Positions 1-13,220 of a stretch of 60,000 nt of DNA are shown in pieces (the stretch's first letter is position 1; every line of letters begins with the position of its first letter). The notes under the pieces are model-generated. The model did no database searches. It worked only from the letters and a program-made list of their open reading frames with translations, and was not told the origin of the DNA. The stretch is from contig NC_088295.1 of the NCBI RefSeq assembly GCF_032854445.1, positions 16,481,385 to 16,541,384 on the forward strand, given 5' to 3'. Origin of the DNA: Liolophura sinensis (Eukaryota > Mollusca > Polyplacophora > Chitonida > Chitonidae). Made by a program: the position numbers and the translations under genes.

Positions 1-53
1 CTGGTGAACAGGTCAGTCTTGGAATTGCTTCAACCTATCAATCAAATTTTTAC

Positions 54-295
54 TGAGATAGCGTGACCAATGTACGCGCTGAAAGAAAAACACAATTTGG
101 ATGCCCTTTTGGGAAAGCAATAGCTCGCACATGAGCCAGTAATGAATCTTGAGTCTCCACTTTCACTTCTTCTGCCCCACCGAGAGTACAGTTACACGCT
201 GGAGTCATCTGGCCGAAAAACTGAGGAGTGGGATCCACTTCAACCAGATTCATTCCGCAAAAGAAAACAGTTTGTTTGGTCGTTGAAAGGCTGAG
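54..295 (-). CDS. possible internal coding exon, unassigned
   Basis: An open minus-strand frame is bounded by splice-like sites. A CAG acceptor (AG at 297-296) lies just after an in-frame TGA, and a weak donor (CA|GTAAAA, GT at 53-52) lies at the other end. It would add 80 codons plus two bases, starting in phase 0. The conceptual peptide has mixed composition with several cysteines and stretches such as FFGQMTP and LLAHVRAIAFPKGHPN, which look more like real protein than the low-complexity frames elsewhere here. I recognise no domain or family. If the donor is not used, the frame ends at a TAA four bases further on (52-50), so it could be a terminal exon. Any neighbouring exons lie outside the window or were not found. 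It could also be a chance open frame. Confidence 0.35.
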
Positions 296-1165
296 CTGTC
301 AGCAGTCGGATGATTCATCTTCGACATAGACACTTTTATCGCAGGGCTGTCAGGCCTAGGGAGAGGTCCCCATCAAAATGTCCCCATCCCTGTAGTCTCT
401 AGGACTATATATTTTAGTTGGTCTGTTGTCAGGCCTGCATAGGGCAAGTTGTTGTTTTGTCTACATAATCACATGTGTTTCAATGCTTTCATACTTGAAT
501 CAATATCACCCACAAGTGTTCAGTCGCTGGAATCTATGAATAATAGAGTACATGTGCACACGTAGGTTGCAGAATAATTCTGATTATTTAACTGAAACTG
601 ATTATTAAATTGAAATATATTAAAATAAAGTAGTAGTAATAAATATTGCATTTGCAATAAAGAAACAGACCACTATATGTATTATAAATATTAATATACA
701 AGAGGACTGAAATGCACCTCTGGCATTTATATAGGACATACCCGGTTATGTGCCATGCACTGGTAATGCAGCTTGCATAAATGTTCTTAATCATCAGGTA
801 AATTTAGTAGTGCTTTACAAAAATACTTTTTCATTTGTAAGGAATCCCATTTGGTTTTCATGTAACTATTCCTTCTATAGACGTCTTTGTCCTTCAGACA
901 CAAGCTGTCTTGTCCAATCTCGTCGTACAAAATCATTAAGGATGCAAAACTGATAGATATATCAACACATGACCAATTCGTAAACCTTAAGTCAAACAAT
1001 TCCTGATAATATACCAAAATGAACGTCGCCCTCTTCTATATTCTAAAATTAGGACTTTTTGAAATGGAACGCTAAACCGAGGTCTATACCTACCTGTGAC
1101 TTAGATGTGTTGTGATTTAGGGATAATAGGTTAGTTCCGTGTAATGTATAAAATTACAATGAATT
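296..1165. other. gene-free stretch
   Basis: AT-rich sequence, especially 590-700. I see only short unconvincing open frames on both strands and no clear repeat. Confidence 0.5.
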
Positions 1166-1169
1166 TTAA

Positions 1170-1738
1170 AGGAGAAGAAAACCTAAAAAACATGACAATA
1201 TAGGCTGAAAAGAGCACTGTTTTTCTTTCTGGTGATGTCTGCTGCATAATTTTGCGATTTTTTCCTAGCCATACACATAGCCTGAAAACGCCAAAGTTGG
1301 AATAAATCGCTGAGTCCATGGCGCCCTCCATCTTTAACACTCTGTAACTTATGCTTGGGGTGTGTTGCCTCTCAGCCAATGAGAGTCGTTAAAACTGCCG
1401 GCTTGTTCGTGTAAACTCGGAACCTACGTCCAACATTCCGGTTTCCCGATCGTCAAGCGGAAAACGAACAGGTACTGTTCGCTACCTTCTGGGAAGGTTC
1501 TACCGGAAATGTACGAACTGCACCTCTGCGGTTTCCGACGACAATTCTCCTCCTAACAGAGAAGACTTCAGGACTAGTTCTCAGGCAAAATGGAGTCGCC
1601 CATAGCGGATTTTGGCGCTGATTTTATTTATAATTTATCAACTTCAGGTACATATTAGAATTTTTTCTGGCATGCATCTGCGAGGAAATGCATACTCTTT
1701 TCAATGGTATTTGATTGATAGTTAAATTTTCTTCTCCT
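1170..1738 (+). mobile_element. non-autonomous TIR element (TTAA target), copy 1
   Basis: A 569-bp element with perfect 12-bp terminal inverted repeats, AGGAGAAGAAAA at the left and TTTTCTTCTCCT at the right. It is flanked on both sides by TTAA (1166-1169 and 1739-1742). A second copy in the same orientation lies at 52114-52674, and the two align along their whole length with scattered substitutions and small indels. There is no transposase frame, so this is a MITE-type element. A TTAA duplication is known for piggyBac and Kolobok superfamilies. Because the termini begin AGG rather than CCY, Kolobok-like mobilisation is the better guess, but this is inference. Confidence 0.8.
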
Positions 1739-1742
1739 TTAA

Positions 1743-4700
1743 AGCAGATGAAGAGTCCGAACGAGTCTGACCCAAATGAGCATCACCATGACGCATGCCG
1801 GCTGTGACGTCAGTCAAAGGGAAATTACTATCATGACGAAATGGATATGATAGAGAGGATTAACATCCGCCCGCCTCGCATCTAACTTCGTGTCACATAG
1901 AAGCGCAAGGCCTTAAGCATGACGTATATGGAAATCAAACTGCAGTGACTGTTTTTATTGATAAACCATAGTTAATCAGTCTGTCAAAACTATGTCGTAT
2001 AGATATGCAAAACATTTCATCGACTTATTAAAGCATGTGGTATCCTCATAATACCCCGCCTTAGTATTTTGCCAATCACAAATGTTATCTATTGATCTGG
2101 AGACAGCACTGTGAAGCATTTCGGACTGGTTTAACATGCCAGTCGCGGACAGAGTGATAACCCGGCTTTCCGGGAACAAGTCCTGGCCAATTACGGCATG
2201 TATACTGGATTTCCGACCCAAATGCCCCACGCATTTCCAACACAACACTACAGGTTTACCCAGGCCAGGTCAAAATTGACCATTACATTGACGCGGACCG
2301 ATCAGTTCAGTAGCTTATTTTTGGTAGCAACTGGACCAAGAAGACAGATGTACCACGGAGAAATGGTGCCAGGCGTTATACATCGATCACACGTTCGGTT
2401 TCAAACATATTTTAGAAATCTTACATCCGAGTTAAACGCATTTCTTTGTCACTATAATCCTTCTGTAAGTCTTATTCACATCAATCAATTTGGTACAAGG
2501 CTTTTGGAGACCACAAAATTGATTGACTTGAGTTTTCTTGGTCGTTTGCCTTGAATCATCCTATATATCCACACAACATTGTAACATGGAAATGGAGACA
2601 GCTTGTGTTACAGTATTTGTTGTATAAATGATGTGTGCGTATCTCTGTTTGTCTATCGTAACAGATGTTTTTGAATTCAATATATATTAACATACATATA
2701 CAGAGAGAATTATAAGGCCAACCGACGCTAAAATGTTTTGTTAAAACAGGTATATAACCCTTTCGAGGTGTATTTTACCTGCATATTCAACCGGGGAGAT
2801 CGCACATGTTGGTGTCCCAGTGTACTCTGTTTTCTGTGTGTTTATCACCTCTAATTTTTCAGCCATTGTCAGTTATTTGATAAGGTTGTTTTTCGACTTA
2901 AAACCCGTTATTTTAGTCTGCTATCATGGACCACGTGGAGAAAGCCATGCATCTGCTCATTATCTCAATTGAGGGTTTACAAAACCAAAAATCTAAACGT
3001 TGCCTATGAACGAAATGTTTTTGATTCTGCGGTGAATAATAAGTCACTACATAATTAAACATGGTTCAGTAAAAGGGGTGAACTTTGACGAATAGTAGGC
3101 CTATGACTAATGTTCACTGGTCTGGTAGCCCCATTATTTCCCACGGGTTGTTTGATGTTGACCTCTTTCACGCTCTTTCGCTATATGGGCTATTCAATTT
3201 ACAAATTGACTTTCTGCACTGAAACAAAGAACACTAGATATAACCTTTCCACTACATAAAACCTACATTGTCATGCAGTGATAAATATGTATCTAAAAAT
3301 GAATAGCTATCTACAAAGTAAATGACTTGAGACAGTTGAACAAGCGTATTACGCAATAGCAGAGACAAGCCTTGGATAAAAAAAATCTCCTGAGATATTG
3401 GAATCGGGAAATTATTAGCCATCGAACATAACACTGTTACCGTATACCACACAGCTTACACGCTTAAAAACATGGGTAAACATTGCTATATAATTCAACA
3501 GGACTTCAGGTTATTACAGCGTGACAAATCCCACTCCTATATTACGTCCTGTAGTGTGTAATATGCCATCGTTCGGACTAATTTCTGGCAAGGCCACTGA
3601 TTTATGGCTGTGCTATGAAGTGATACATAATACACGAGAGATAATAGCACCGTGACCGTGTATTGATTGCGTATTGTGAGGACCAAGTTTCCCAGCTGAA
3701 TGCTAGGCTCATCAAGTAGGATGAGAAGTGAAATAGTCCGACGATTCTATGTGCACAGAACATACCAATAAAAACGGTTTTGATGAAGTGTATCTGGCGT
3801 GCCAATTCTCCCAAAGCACGCAATAATAGTGTTATTTTTTCCATACTCATATCTCCCTTTTCTACTGAAAGGACGCGGGTAGTTTGACAGAGGATAAAAC
3901 AACAACTATCTGGGCTGTGTATATCCATGAGACTGAATTTATGGGAGTTGCTGTGACCTCAGTCAACAGTGGCTGCCTGTTGAAATGGCAGTGCTGCAAG
4001 GACACTTGTCGTAGGCGTTCAGAAGTGATCGACTATCAAAGTAAGCCAAATTATAAAACTAAAGTTCTAAATTATGTATATTGTATTTAGGCTATGACTG
4101 AACTTACCCCTAATGTAGTAATCCATATATATGTGTCGAAGATAACAGCTGGTATAAATTCCGCGTGACGCTGATTCTTTTGCTACGAAGGTTTCTTAAT
4201 ACATAATCTGGAATGGTAAAGAAAACAATCGTATTAAGATTTTATTGGAATCTGCAATGCTGGTATGTGTGGGACCAATGTGAGAATTTGGATAGCATAT
4301 TTGAGGATATAAAACTGTATGACACACGCCGTATGTGCTAGAGCACGTTAATATGAGTGGAGGCGTAACAACAGCAGAGCGATATGGATTCCTTAAATAT
4401 CATCCAAAATGTAATAGAAAAATAAAACACGCAAAGCTTTATAGCAGTTCCTTCAGTGTCTTGCTGTCTTTTTTTGCGTGTTCAATAGCGTTAACAGCTG
4501 CACAACATAGTTCGTCAGTCCAGGGCTCGTAACTTTAGGAAGAAAACACAAGTTCAGAATGCTGGTGCGCTGAAATGGACTTGTAATAATTGCTCTGACT
4601 GAGCTGTAGCGCAATCATAAAAACGGTTAATAGGGTGCAAACGTCGTGTACTGTATGGACAGTGAAAGTAGCTGTAATTGTTTTTTACAGCGAATGCCGA

Positions 4701-5314
4701 ATGAATCAGAGGACATTAAGGCGAGGGCCAATCGATAGAAAACAGGGCAGAACTGCCCGTCTGCCAACGCGGATGTACATGGGGAAAGGTTCGGTGAGGG
4801 TCCGGTTTTGGTATGAAGGTGGTGAGAAGACAGCACTGAGAGAAGGACGAGTCTTAATGGATACCATGATCGGAAGTAGCGGCTAGTTCCGACGGCAACT
4901 CTACGGCTCCCCTTTCGGCAAAAATCCGTGTTCTCGGCCTTGGAACGACGAAATTGCTGTCGACAGCAGGCACTAAGTGCCTTTAGGAGGCGCCTGACAG
5001 CTAGGGTCATAATTATGTCCACTGGCACACGTCCTCACCATCAGGCTGATTAGTGAGGCTGGTCGTCCACCAGTTGACAAGGACTTCGATAATTACAGAC
5101 CTATCACCCACTTGAGAAGTCCTTCTGGCAGTCGTCATCACGGAAGCCAGCTTCGAGTCAATCTATATGCTTATTTGTATGGAGCTATCATGCCATCCGT
5201 CATTTGTCACAATAGCTATCAAGCAAACGTCTGACTTAAAACCTTGATGAAACATGCTTTGCAAGGAAATGTTTTAGTGCCAGATTTACAACTTAAGTAA
5301 ATGTTAACAGCCTT
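1743..5314. other. gene-free stretch
   Basis: No convincing gene. The longest open frames (2198-2554 plus, 118 codons; 3602-3928 minus, 108; 4627-5028 minus, 133) lack recognisable domains, have no splice context, and partly overlap open frames on the other strand. The segment 4640-5160 is somewhat GC-richer than its surroundings but gives no identifiable protein. Confidence 0.45.
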
Positions 5315-5328
5315 CTATTTTGTTACTT

Positions 5329-5561
5329 TTTTTTTTTTTTTTGATTTGTGTTTTACGCCGTACTCAAGAATATTTCACTTATACGACGGCGGCCAGCATT
5401 ATGGTGGGGGAAACCCACGACCAACCGCAGGTTGCTGGCAGACCTTCTCACGTACGGCCGCTAGCATGAGCTGGACATGAACTCACAGCGACCGCATTGG
5501 TGAGAGACTCCTGGGTCATTACGCTGCGCTAGCGCTTTAACCGACTGAGCCACGGAGGCCC
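5329..5561 (-). mobile_element. tRNA-derived SINE, minus orientation, with TSD
   Basis: On the plus strand this runs from a T-tract through TTTTACGCCGTACTCAAGAA, the conserved body (GACGGCGGCCAGCATTATGG), and ends at the reverse complement of the tRNA-like head (CTGAGCCACGGAGGCC). It is flanked by a perfect 14-bp target-site duplication, CTATTTTGTTACTT, at 5315-5328 and 5562-5575. The head has pol III A-box-like and B-box-like sequence. It belongs to the same family as the insertions near 14.1, 37.9, 42.7 and 52.9 kb. It is close to full length, with some internal loss relative to the 14.1-kb copy. Confidence 0.92.
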
Positions 5562-5575
5562 CTATTTTGTTACTT

Positions 5576-8500
5576 CAAACATGAAATAATCCTCAGCTGA
5601 CAAAAGCAACGCACTCTTTCCAGTTCAGGAAGACAACAACCACATTGACATGTCACATTTAAACCATGGAACAGTCAAACAATATCTGCATACCTTAATT
5701 TCTTGTAGTCATATCCAAATTTGACAAAACCATTTGAATCTTACAACCCTCAAAATCAAAGTAAAATCTGTCAAAAACTGACCTGTTTGTTTTTTTACAT
5801 CGCCGACCAGTTCATGCAAAAACTCTGCTCACCATGTCGGCATTACAGTGCCAGGTTTTCGGTGACTCCGAACCTGCAGTTCTGCGAGATGATACTGAGA
5901 AACCTGGTCATACTAGAGCGCGGATAAGCTTATGCTGAGTCTCCACCAATCAGTACGTGGTTAATAAGCCATTGGAAAGCAGGGTGTAATGAGCCACAGA
6001 CTAGATACATAATGACCAAGTATGGATTACACAATCCGAGGAATTTTTCATGAAGGCGCGTTAACGAAGTATCCGTGTACAAATTAAATAAATCAAAACA
6101 CAAATGCAACCAGTCGAAATGTAATTTGTTTGACTCTACAGGTTTTCTACAAAACCCAGACAAGAATTCAATACTAATGGCGTAACAGACGTCGGCACAT
6201 TAAGCACAAACAGCTTTTAATCTTTGGTATGGAGCGTACGCCTCCTCATTTGGAAGACCCTGATCTAGGCAGCTGGAAACCCTTGCTTCGTTTCTCATGG
6301 TGAACAATGGACAAGTGACATGTTGATGTTACGCAGCAAAAAGCAGCGTAAGTGAGAGTTAACACCTTTCCACTAAAAGTCTTTCGCATGTAAAGATACA
6401 ACCTTTCTTTAGAATGTAACACTGCTCGATTCCTACGAATGGAAGGACTGAAGTATTTCAGATTGGCAGAATCAAATGTGCTTTAGAGTCTGTCTTAGGC
6501 GTCAGTCACCACTATAAAGACTGTGAGGCGTCTAGCGATGGCGGGTGAGAACAGTTCCTGATGGCTCTCGCTGATTATCGAAGTTCTGGAGGGTTTGAGC
6601 GCTCCCGTTAATGGCTTAAGCATACACTCCGTGGTTAACAGGTCGGGTGAACGTTCACATTAGCTATCCACCTTTCAGCAACAATGACTCTTTTATTTGG
6701 GAAGCATACAAATTATAAGGAAGCAAATGGGTTTGTTCATCGAAATTTCTTGTTAACATGCTTTTGAAACCTTACAGGCAAATAACATACAGTGTCTAAG
6801 TCTGAGTCCGCCGCTAGACAAACTCAGAAACAAAGCCTTGCCGGCCGAATCTTCAGAAAAGTGTTGATGGTCATGTTTACTCTGTCGTGATAAACTAATC
6901 AGCAGGTGCTTCTACGCCGAGCCCCATCTGCCCATTTACATTTGTCAACAGCTGGGTTGCTTCGGTAATTTGACGAGCTCCCCGTGAGTAATCGACTGTG
7001 CCTATTGGGGAAAAATTATCGGAATTCAATGAGAATAACTAGGCTTTTGCCATCGTGCTGAGATATCTGTTTTCACTAGCTGTATGAAATTCCGCCAGTC
7101 TCTCTAAATCTCGGCCAAGATGTTTTCTCAAGAATTACAGAATAATAACTCTAGTAAATTGTACAGCGAACTGCATGTGCTTAGACGAAAAACACAGAAA
7201 ACACAAAGCCAGTCTGGTCAACAAAATTATAGCGTATTGAAATAGCCAAAATTAATGGTGAATGGTAAATGCACTTTTTTCATAGCGTGGTAATATATTT
7301 AAGACGTAAATTACACAAATGTTGACCAACTGCCAACTGTTGACCAACTGCCAAATTTACCAACTGCGTGTTCTTATTTTTGATGTACATGCTCGTTTAT
7401 TTGTCTTGAGATACCTGCATGAAATATTGAATTTTAAAACTCTATGACAGTATGTGGGGTGCGAGTATACAGGCCTGCTCCACCTCCGCAACACCACTCA
7501 AGGCTGTTTGTTTATGTATGCTCACATTTTCCATGTCTGGTAATTGCTGTCGCTGGAAACATGTTGAACATGCTGACAGAATATGTAGACCGTACAGCTT
7601 TGATCACAAATACTAGTGAAAACTGACAAACCAGCAGCAAGGTAATAATTTTAGTATAGGGATATTTTGATGGCTTCCAGTTCGAGTTCTATCTATATGG
7701 AAATTATCCTGGCTTTCGGAGAGGATAATAGGATTATTCATGATCAATATGTTAATACAAATTGGTTGGGACAATGTACCATTTTCGATTTGTATTTACA
7801 CAGATTGCACTGGCTTTGTCATGTTTTTATTTCTTGATTTTCTTTGATGTTTCTCTGGCAGATTTTTCGTAAATATCTTTATGGACGAATCTAATGGGTT
7901 TTTTTCCAGCTGATAATCGATATTCTTTTCCCTCTCGATTTTTCCTCCCTTGGCGACTTTGGACCATCCGCAATCTGATCTACTGACAAATCTGATTGGT
8001 TTACCACAACTTTTCCTCACAGTTTTTATAAGCATTTCCCTGTATCACTCTATGAGAATCTCTTTTAACCGATTGGTGAAAGCTTCACTGGCCTATTCTC
8101 TATAAATCTTTTCTTCTGTGGTTTTGTTAAAGTTTTTCCAGCCTTTTCTGTTTGGTATATTACTGACCTTTTCTGTACACCTCCTCTTGGCCTATTCTGC
8201 ATGCGTCGACTTACTTATTCTGTATATGTCATATTTACCTATTTTTCATACAAAGTCCTGGTGTATTTTCTAGACTTTTGGTAGAAATGACATGTTCCTC
8301 TATACATGTATTTCTGGCACCTTTTATTTACACGGATAGATCGCATAAAATGTCTCATGTTTCATATTTCTTTAGAAGCAAGGAGTCTTAAACATAAATA
8401 TATCGCAACCGGGTACACTACAGGCCCCGTTCATCATTTACCGTGACCTGTGCGTGTGTGAACTGAATAGCCAACGTTGGAGAGTTGGCTTCAACGAGGT

Positions 8501-11500
8501 CAAAGTATCTAACCTTTCCGTTCGATCCTATCGATATTGTATGGTCTCAAGGAATATAGCAGATCTCAAGCTGCACTAAAAATCCGCTTTCCTGATCATA
8601 ATCAAATCTAGAGATTATGTAGTAAAGCGCAAGACCACAAGTATATTGTATATCTCCACGGCACGTAGCTAAAAATCAATTACCGGGACTTCCGGTGCAG
8701 CCATTTGCGTTCTCTCAGCCGGATGTTTGAGACAATTTCTAAACGAGCTTTGGTTGTGCTTAACCTGAATTGACCACGTCATCATATAAGGATGATCGAG
8801 GGTAACTATTGATTCCCTTGGCTCTATAAAGATACGTAAAGCAGGCAGAAAGGTTTCCCAAGGTGCTTTGATGTTGACGCAGCCACTTATTTACACTGTC
8901 GATTGTGGACCATTACCAGCGTTGTTAGCGCCTTTACCCTCATTCCTTACGCCCGACAGTGACACCTGCATGATATATTGATGAGACTATGCCTGTGGTC
9001 AAAGACTTCGCATGGAAGGCAACTGCAATAAAACCAACAATAACACAATGTGTTGCCATTCCATAGAAATACAGCAAAAGCCGTTCGACTGAAAAATAGT
9101 CTCAGCTATGCTACACTTGGTCAGCTCGCCATGCAAAGGCTTGTCATTCTGTGTTTATTTTGGTCGATTCAACATGGTTCGCATGCGAAAAAGTCCAATC
9201 TCGCGTTTACTTTGATCAAGTCGGCATGGCTCTCATGAGGAAGTGTGCAATCTTCCAACCTTTCGTCCATAGTTGATGGCTACAGGTGAAAGTCTGGCAA
9301 ATCTGTGTCGCCTTTGCTAAGCCGAGTTTGACCTCTTTTAACAGTATGCAAAACAATAAATATTGGGATTTAAGAGCCCCAAGTCCATACATAGTAGACA
9401 CTTAATAAAGCCTTGATACATTAATGATATGCTCATCTCATGAGAGCAGCATCAGAGATGTTCTCACCTCACAGACAGTGGATGAATGTCAGAAGCCAGG
9501 AATAATGACTGTCTCTCACAAAATCGTCTGAGATGACAGATTAGATTTGGTCTAGTCAACAATATTTGAGAAGCAATGACAAGTACGTCATCTCTATGCT
9601 TACTAGCAATATAAATACTTGCATCAAACAGATATATAATGTTTCCAGCTTTAGATCAACTATAAAGACGCCAAAGCCTGGTCATGGTGGTATAATGTGG
9701 CAAATCAATACAAGTCAGTGTGGAACCTGGCATGCTTCAGCCAGGGTGCGGGTGTTTAGTGATACACATCCTGATCATTACATGACTGATTACACACGAC
9801 AGGCCAGTCCTTGAGTAATGAATATATTCCATAGGCTCCCGTAGCTTTTTTACCGCGTTATTACATGGTCACCCTATCCAGACTAGCGACGATTTGTTTA
9901 CAGTGCAAGGTTAACTGATATATCCCATCTAACGAGAGATTGCTTCTTTGTCATTAAGCGCAAACTGGATATAGGCGATTGGTTATTGAAAATCTACAAT
10001 AAATCTTTTAAGGAAAATATTCATTGACAGTTTTTAAAAATCTAGTTATAAAACTGAAGTCTTACCAGAACTAAAGCATATTTGATTTCATAACGATAGA
10101 AAATTAATTTTCTTTCTTGCAGCCAAATCCAGTTCTCGTCGCTTCAAATCTGCACCCAGTGCTAGAATAAAATTATATTCCCTGGAGGGAAACAATTTGT
10201 ATCAACTATTGTGTCAGACAAAGAAACATGATTTAAGAACAGTTATCCAATAGCCTGTAAATATTGTTACTGTACAGTAACGGTACAGGTAATACAGTAA
10301 CATTGTCTACAAAGTTGATACTAACGGAACAATTGTGATTGTTCATGATCAATCCTTTTCTGCCAAGGAAACTGTAACCATAATTTGAAAAACAAATGTG
10401 ATAATTATCCATTTCATTAACAGGTTATATCGTGGAATATATTAAATGCTTATGAGAAGGATATCATTTTCTCATCACAAACGATGTGGTGTAACATCCA
10501 CTAAGATGATTATCAGACATGTAGATGAATATAGTATTGGTTACAACAAAACATGCTTTGACCTCCTAAACCGAGAGATCCGGACATGAAACTAGCCTGC
10601 AAAATGAGTTTCTTACAGAGGTTGTATACTGCTACCGATGACTCCGCCTTTATGGTTGCTCAAGTAGAAAAGTATGGCGCCTCATGTTTCACTGAGCTTC
10701 TCTTATGTAACACTTCCCGAAACACATTAAGCTTACTTCCCTCAGATAACACAACAATACCACAACGAAAGACGCAATACGATAAATACACATAAAAACT
10801 AGTTTATGTTCAGTGTGAAATGCAAGAAAAGATTACCAAGCTGTTCCGAATGTATTGCTGAATGTATTCTTCACATGTGTCAAAGTTCACATCTGCAAGC
10901 CGTCTGATCAGGAAGACGCCGCAGAAATACCAAAATCTGACTGATACTTTTCTGACGCTGACGGTGGGGTTTTGATGAGTATTTTATTCAATTATAATGG
11001 CTTAACAAAATCTCGGCAACAATCTGTCCTCATATATACAAAACAACTGTCTAGACATTCTTCTCTTACTTCACGCTGGGAGACCATGCAAACGAAAGAA
11101 ACCCTCTGTGTACATTTGTCTGTAACATTTGCTTCACGAACTTCAGCTTAATCCAATTCCGTTCTTGGCTATTGCGTTATACAACAATCAAATAAATAAA
11201 TAAATAACCCAGTTCCATCAGTATATGGAAACAAACCTTATTTATATACCCCTTCCTTATATGCAGTTAGGTGACCATATCTGCTTCACCAGCTTCAGCT
11301 TTATCCACTTTCCTTCATACGCTTACAACAATCAAACAAATAAATAATAAACAGGGTTTTAAATCAATCCTGCTTGATGTCCATGTGCATTGCATTCAAT
11401 TGCATCTATGTGAGCTTGTTATCTAAAATCACAAACTGAAGCCTACAATACAGTTTGCCAATTCTTTTGCCTATGCACGTTAATGGTGAATCTTTGAAAA

Positions 11501-12723
11501 TATTGCATGACCATACTGGTGAGGCGTGAGAGGCACGAGTGAAGTGCATGGTGTGGGTGGGGCGTGTTTCTGAACAAAGACACTGTACCAGAACAAACAC
11601 CCGCAAACGATTATCTGTTGCTATAACACAGTCGAAAACAACACATCAAAACAGATAAATCCGCACTATCCTCGGCCGATGTATTCGTCCGGCTCAAGTA
11701 CCTTTTGCTCAGAGACATCCAACAAACCAGTCGCGAAGGACTCCCACTGGTACAATACGCAGAAGTTGGTAATTTCTGCCTGCTGAAATCAGGAGTGCTT
11801 ACCATACATGTGTAATAATCAAGGGAAACGAATGATACATGACTGGACATTGTGTGTGCCATAATCATCCCATAAGATTCTGGTAGACGTTATGCAATTA
11901 TCACCCAGTCCGTGAGCCCTTCTCCGCTTAACATTGTGCTAAGTTTCACCAGTCAACAACACTTACTTCACTAGTGTTAACTAAGGATATCAGCCTAATG
12001 GCAACAGACACATTCAGGATTCTGTTGACACATTATACTGGTCTGCTCATATAGAACTCTGAGTACAACCATACACGAGAATGCAGTAGACAAATCCCTG
12101 TGCACAAGGTTTACTTGTAACAGCTGCGTTTGAAGTGGTAAATCATTTCTATACAGTGTAGAAAATGTCGATATCAAGAACAAAATATTCTGCGCAGGTT
12201 ATGTGAAAATGTTGATCTTTCTGTCACAGTTCATTTTCAAACAGTGTTAGACCTAAAATCAATCATCAGAACTGTAACTGTGTTAAAAAAAATAATTAAT
12301 TATTTTTAGGCTGTGCCCTAACTTTCACAAATATATTAGCCACATGATAATGCATATTTAAATCAGTGTAGGTTTGGCTTCTTGACCTATGCTTTAAAGA
12401 CATTGTTCATTCTAATCTTTGGATGGCACTGAACTGTCTTCCACACTATGTAAACATCTGTTATGTTTTGAACCTGATACCCATAAACAAAAGTACACTA
12501 AGCACAAAACCGCACAAAAACACAAAAAGCGAAACATTTATTTGCTGAGCACATTTAATTGATAATTTACGTTCATTTTAAGTACTTGCCTAATACAGCT
12601 GTTCAGCATTCCAGGGCAGCATATTAGACGGACAAAATATTAACAGTGTTAGAACACAGAAAACATGTAGATGTAACTAAACAAGATAAGGAGAGTCAGG
12701 TTTGACAAAGAGAGTTCAGGATA
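5576..12723. other. long gene-free stretch
   Basis: AT-rich sequence with no supported gene. Minor structure includes a short direct duplication of TGTTGACCAACTGCCAA-type sequence near 7320-7355, a pyrimidine-rich stretch with recurring 'TATTCTGTA'-like words at 7790-8330, and a small inverted motif at 10268-10278 (ACTGTACAGTA). All open frames are short and unrelated to anything I recognise. Confidence 0.45.
11165..11355 (+). repeat. two diverged SINE-type 3' tails in tandem
   Basis: Two segments each end in CAACAATCAAA(T/C)AAATAAAT-like tails (about 11178-11207 and 11326-11351). Each is preceded by similar sequence (GCTTCAC..CTTCAGCTT.ATCCA). This suggests two adjacent or duplicated 3' remnants of a tRNA-type SINE. 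The 5' ends are not definable. Confidence 0.4.
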
Positions 12724-12740
12724 CATGAAACAAGTTAACG

Positions 12741-12875
12741 ATTTATTTATTTATTTATTTATTTATTTAATTATTCATTCATTCATTCATTTATTTATTT
12801 GCTGACTTTAGTTATTTGTTTACTTATTTTTTGAATGGTGTTTTACGCCGTACTCAGGAATATTTCACTGTTACA
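12741..12875 (-). mobile_element. 5'-truncated SINE tail with tetranucleotide run
   Basis: On the plus strand, a TTTA/ATTC tetranucleotide microsatellite (12741-12800) leads into GGTGTTTTACGCCGTACTCA (12837-12856) and GGAATATTTCACT. This is the 3' end of the same SINE family inserted in minus orientation. Homology stops after about 35 bases, so this is a short truncated or eroded copy. No clear target-site duplication is visible. Confidence 0.7.
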
Positions 12876-12894
12876 AAAGTTACAAGTCAACCAA

Positions 12895-12975
12895 CTGAAT
12901 TAATCTACAATACACGAAACAAGGTAAGGCGAAATAAATTAATCTAGAATACAGGGAACAAGGTGTGATGAAGTG
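12895..12975 (+). repeat. outlying copies of the 39-bp satellite
   Basis: Two degenerate monomers (TTAATCTACAATACACGAAA.. and TTAATCTAGAATACAGGGAA..) match the tandem array beginning at 14974. They lie directly after the truncated SINE. Confidence 0.7.
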
Positions 12976-13220
12976 AGTGAAAGGATTAGTGTCCAGATTG
13001 GTTATTTATGAATAATTAGCTACCCCTGTATATATATATATTGTTAAGTATAGTGTAAAAAAATATTGGCAGCACAGTACTCTGAGTAATGTGGAATTAA
13101 AATCACTAGATAATGAGGCTGGATTTATGCATTTTTTCCGCCAACTCTCGGTAGTCTCCACCGAATGACGTCACACAACCTCAACCTTTACAAGCTGTCA
13201 GAGCTTTGACATTTAGTTCA

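Noticed and set aside
2198-2554. A 118-codon plus-strand open frame
   Set aside because: No domain, no splice context and overlap with a minus-strand frame; consistent with chance.
4627-5028. A 133-codon minus-strand open frame, one of the longest in the window
   Set aside because: No recognisable domain, and open frames overlap on the opposite strand; locally higher GC makes stops rarer by chance.
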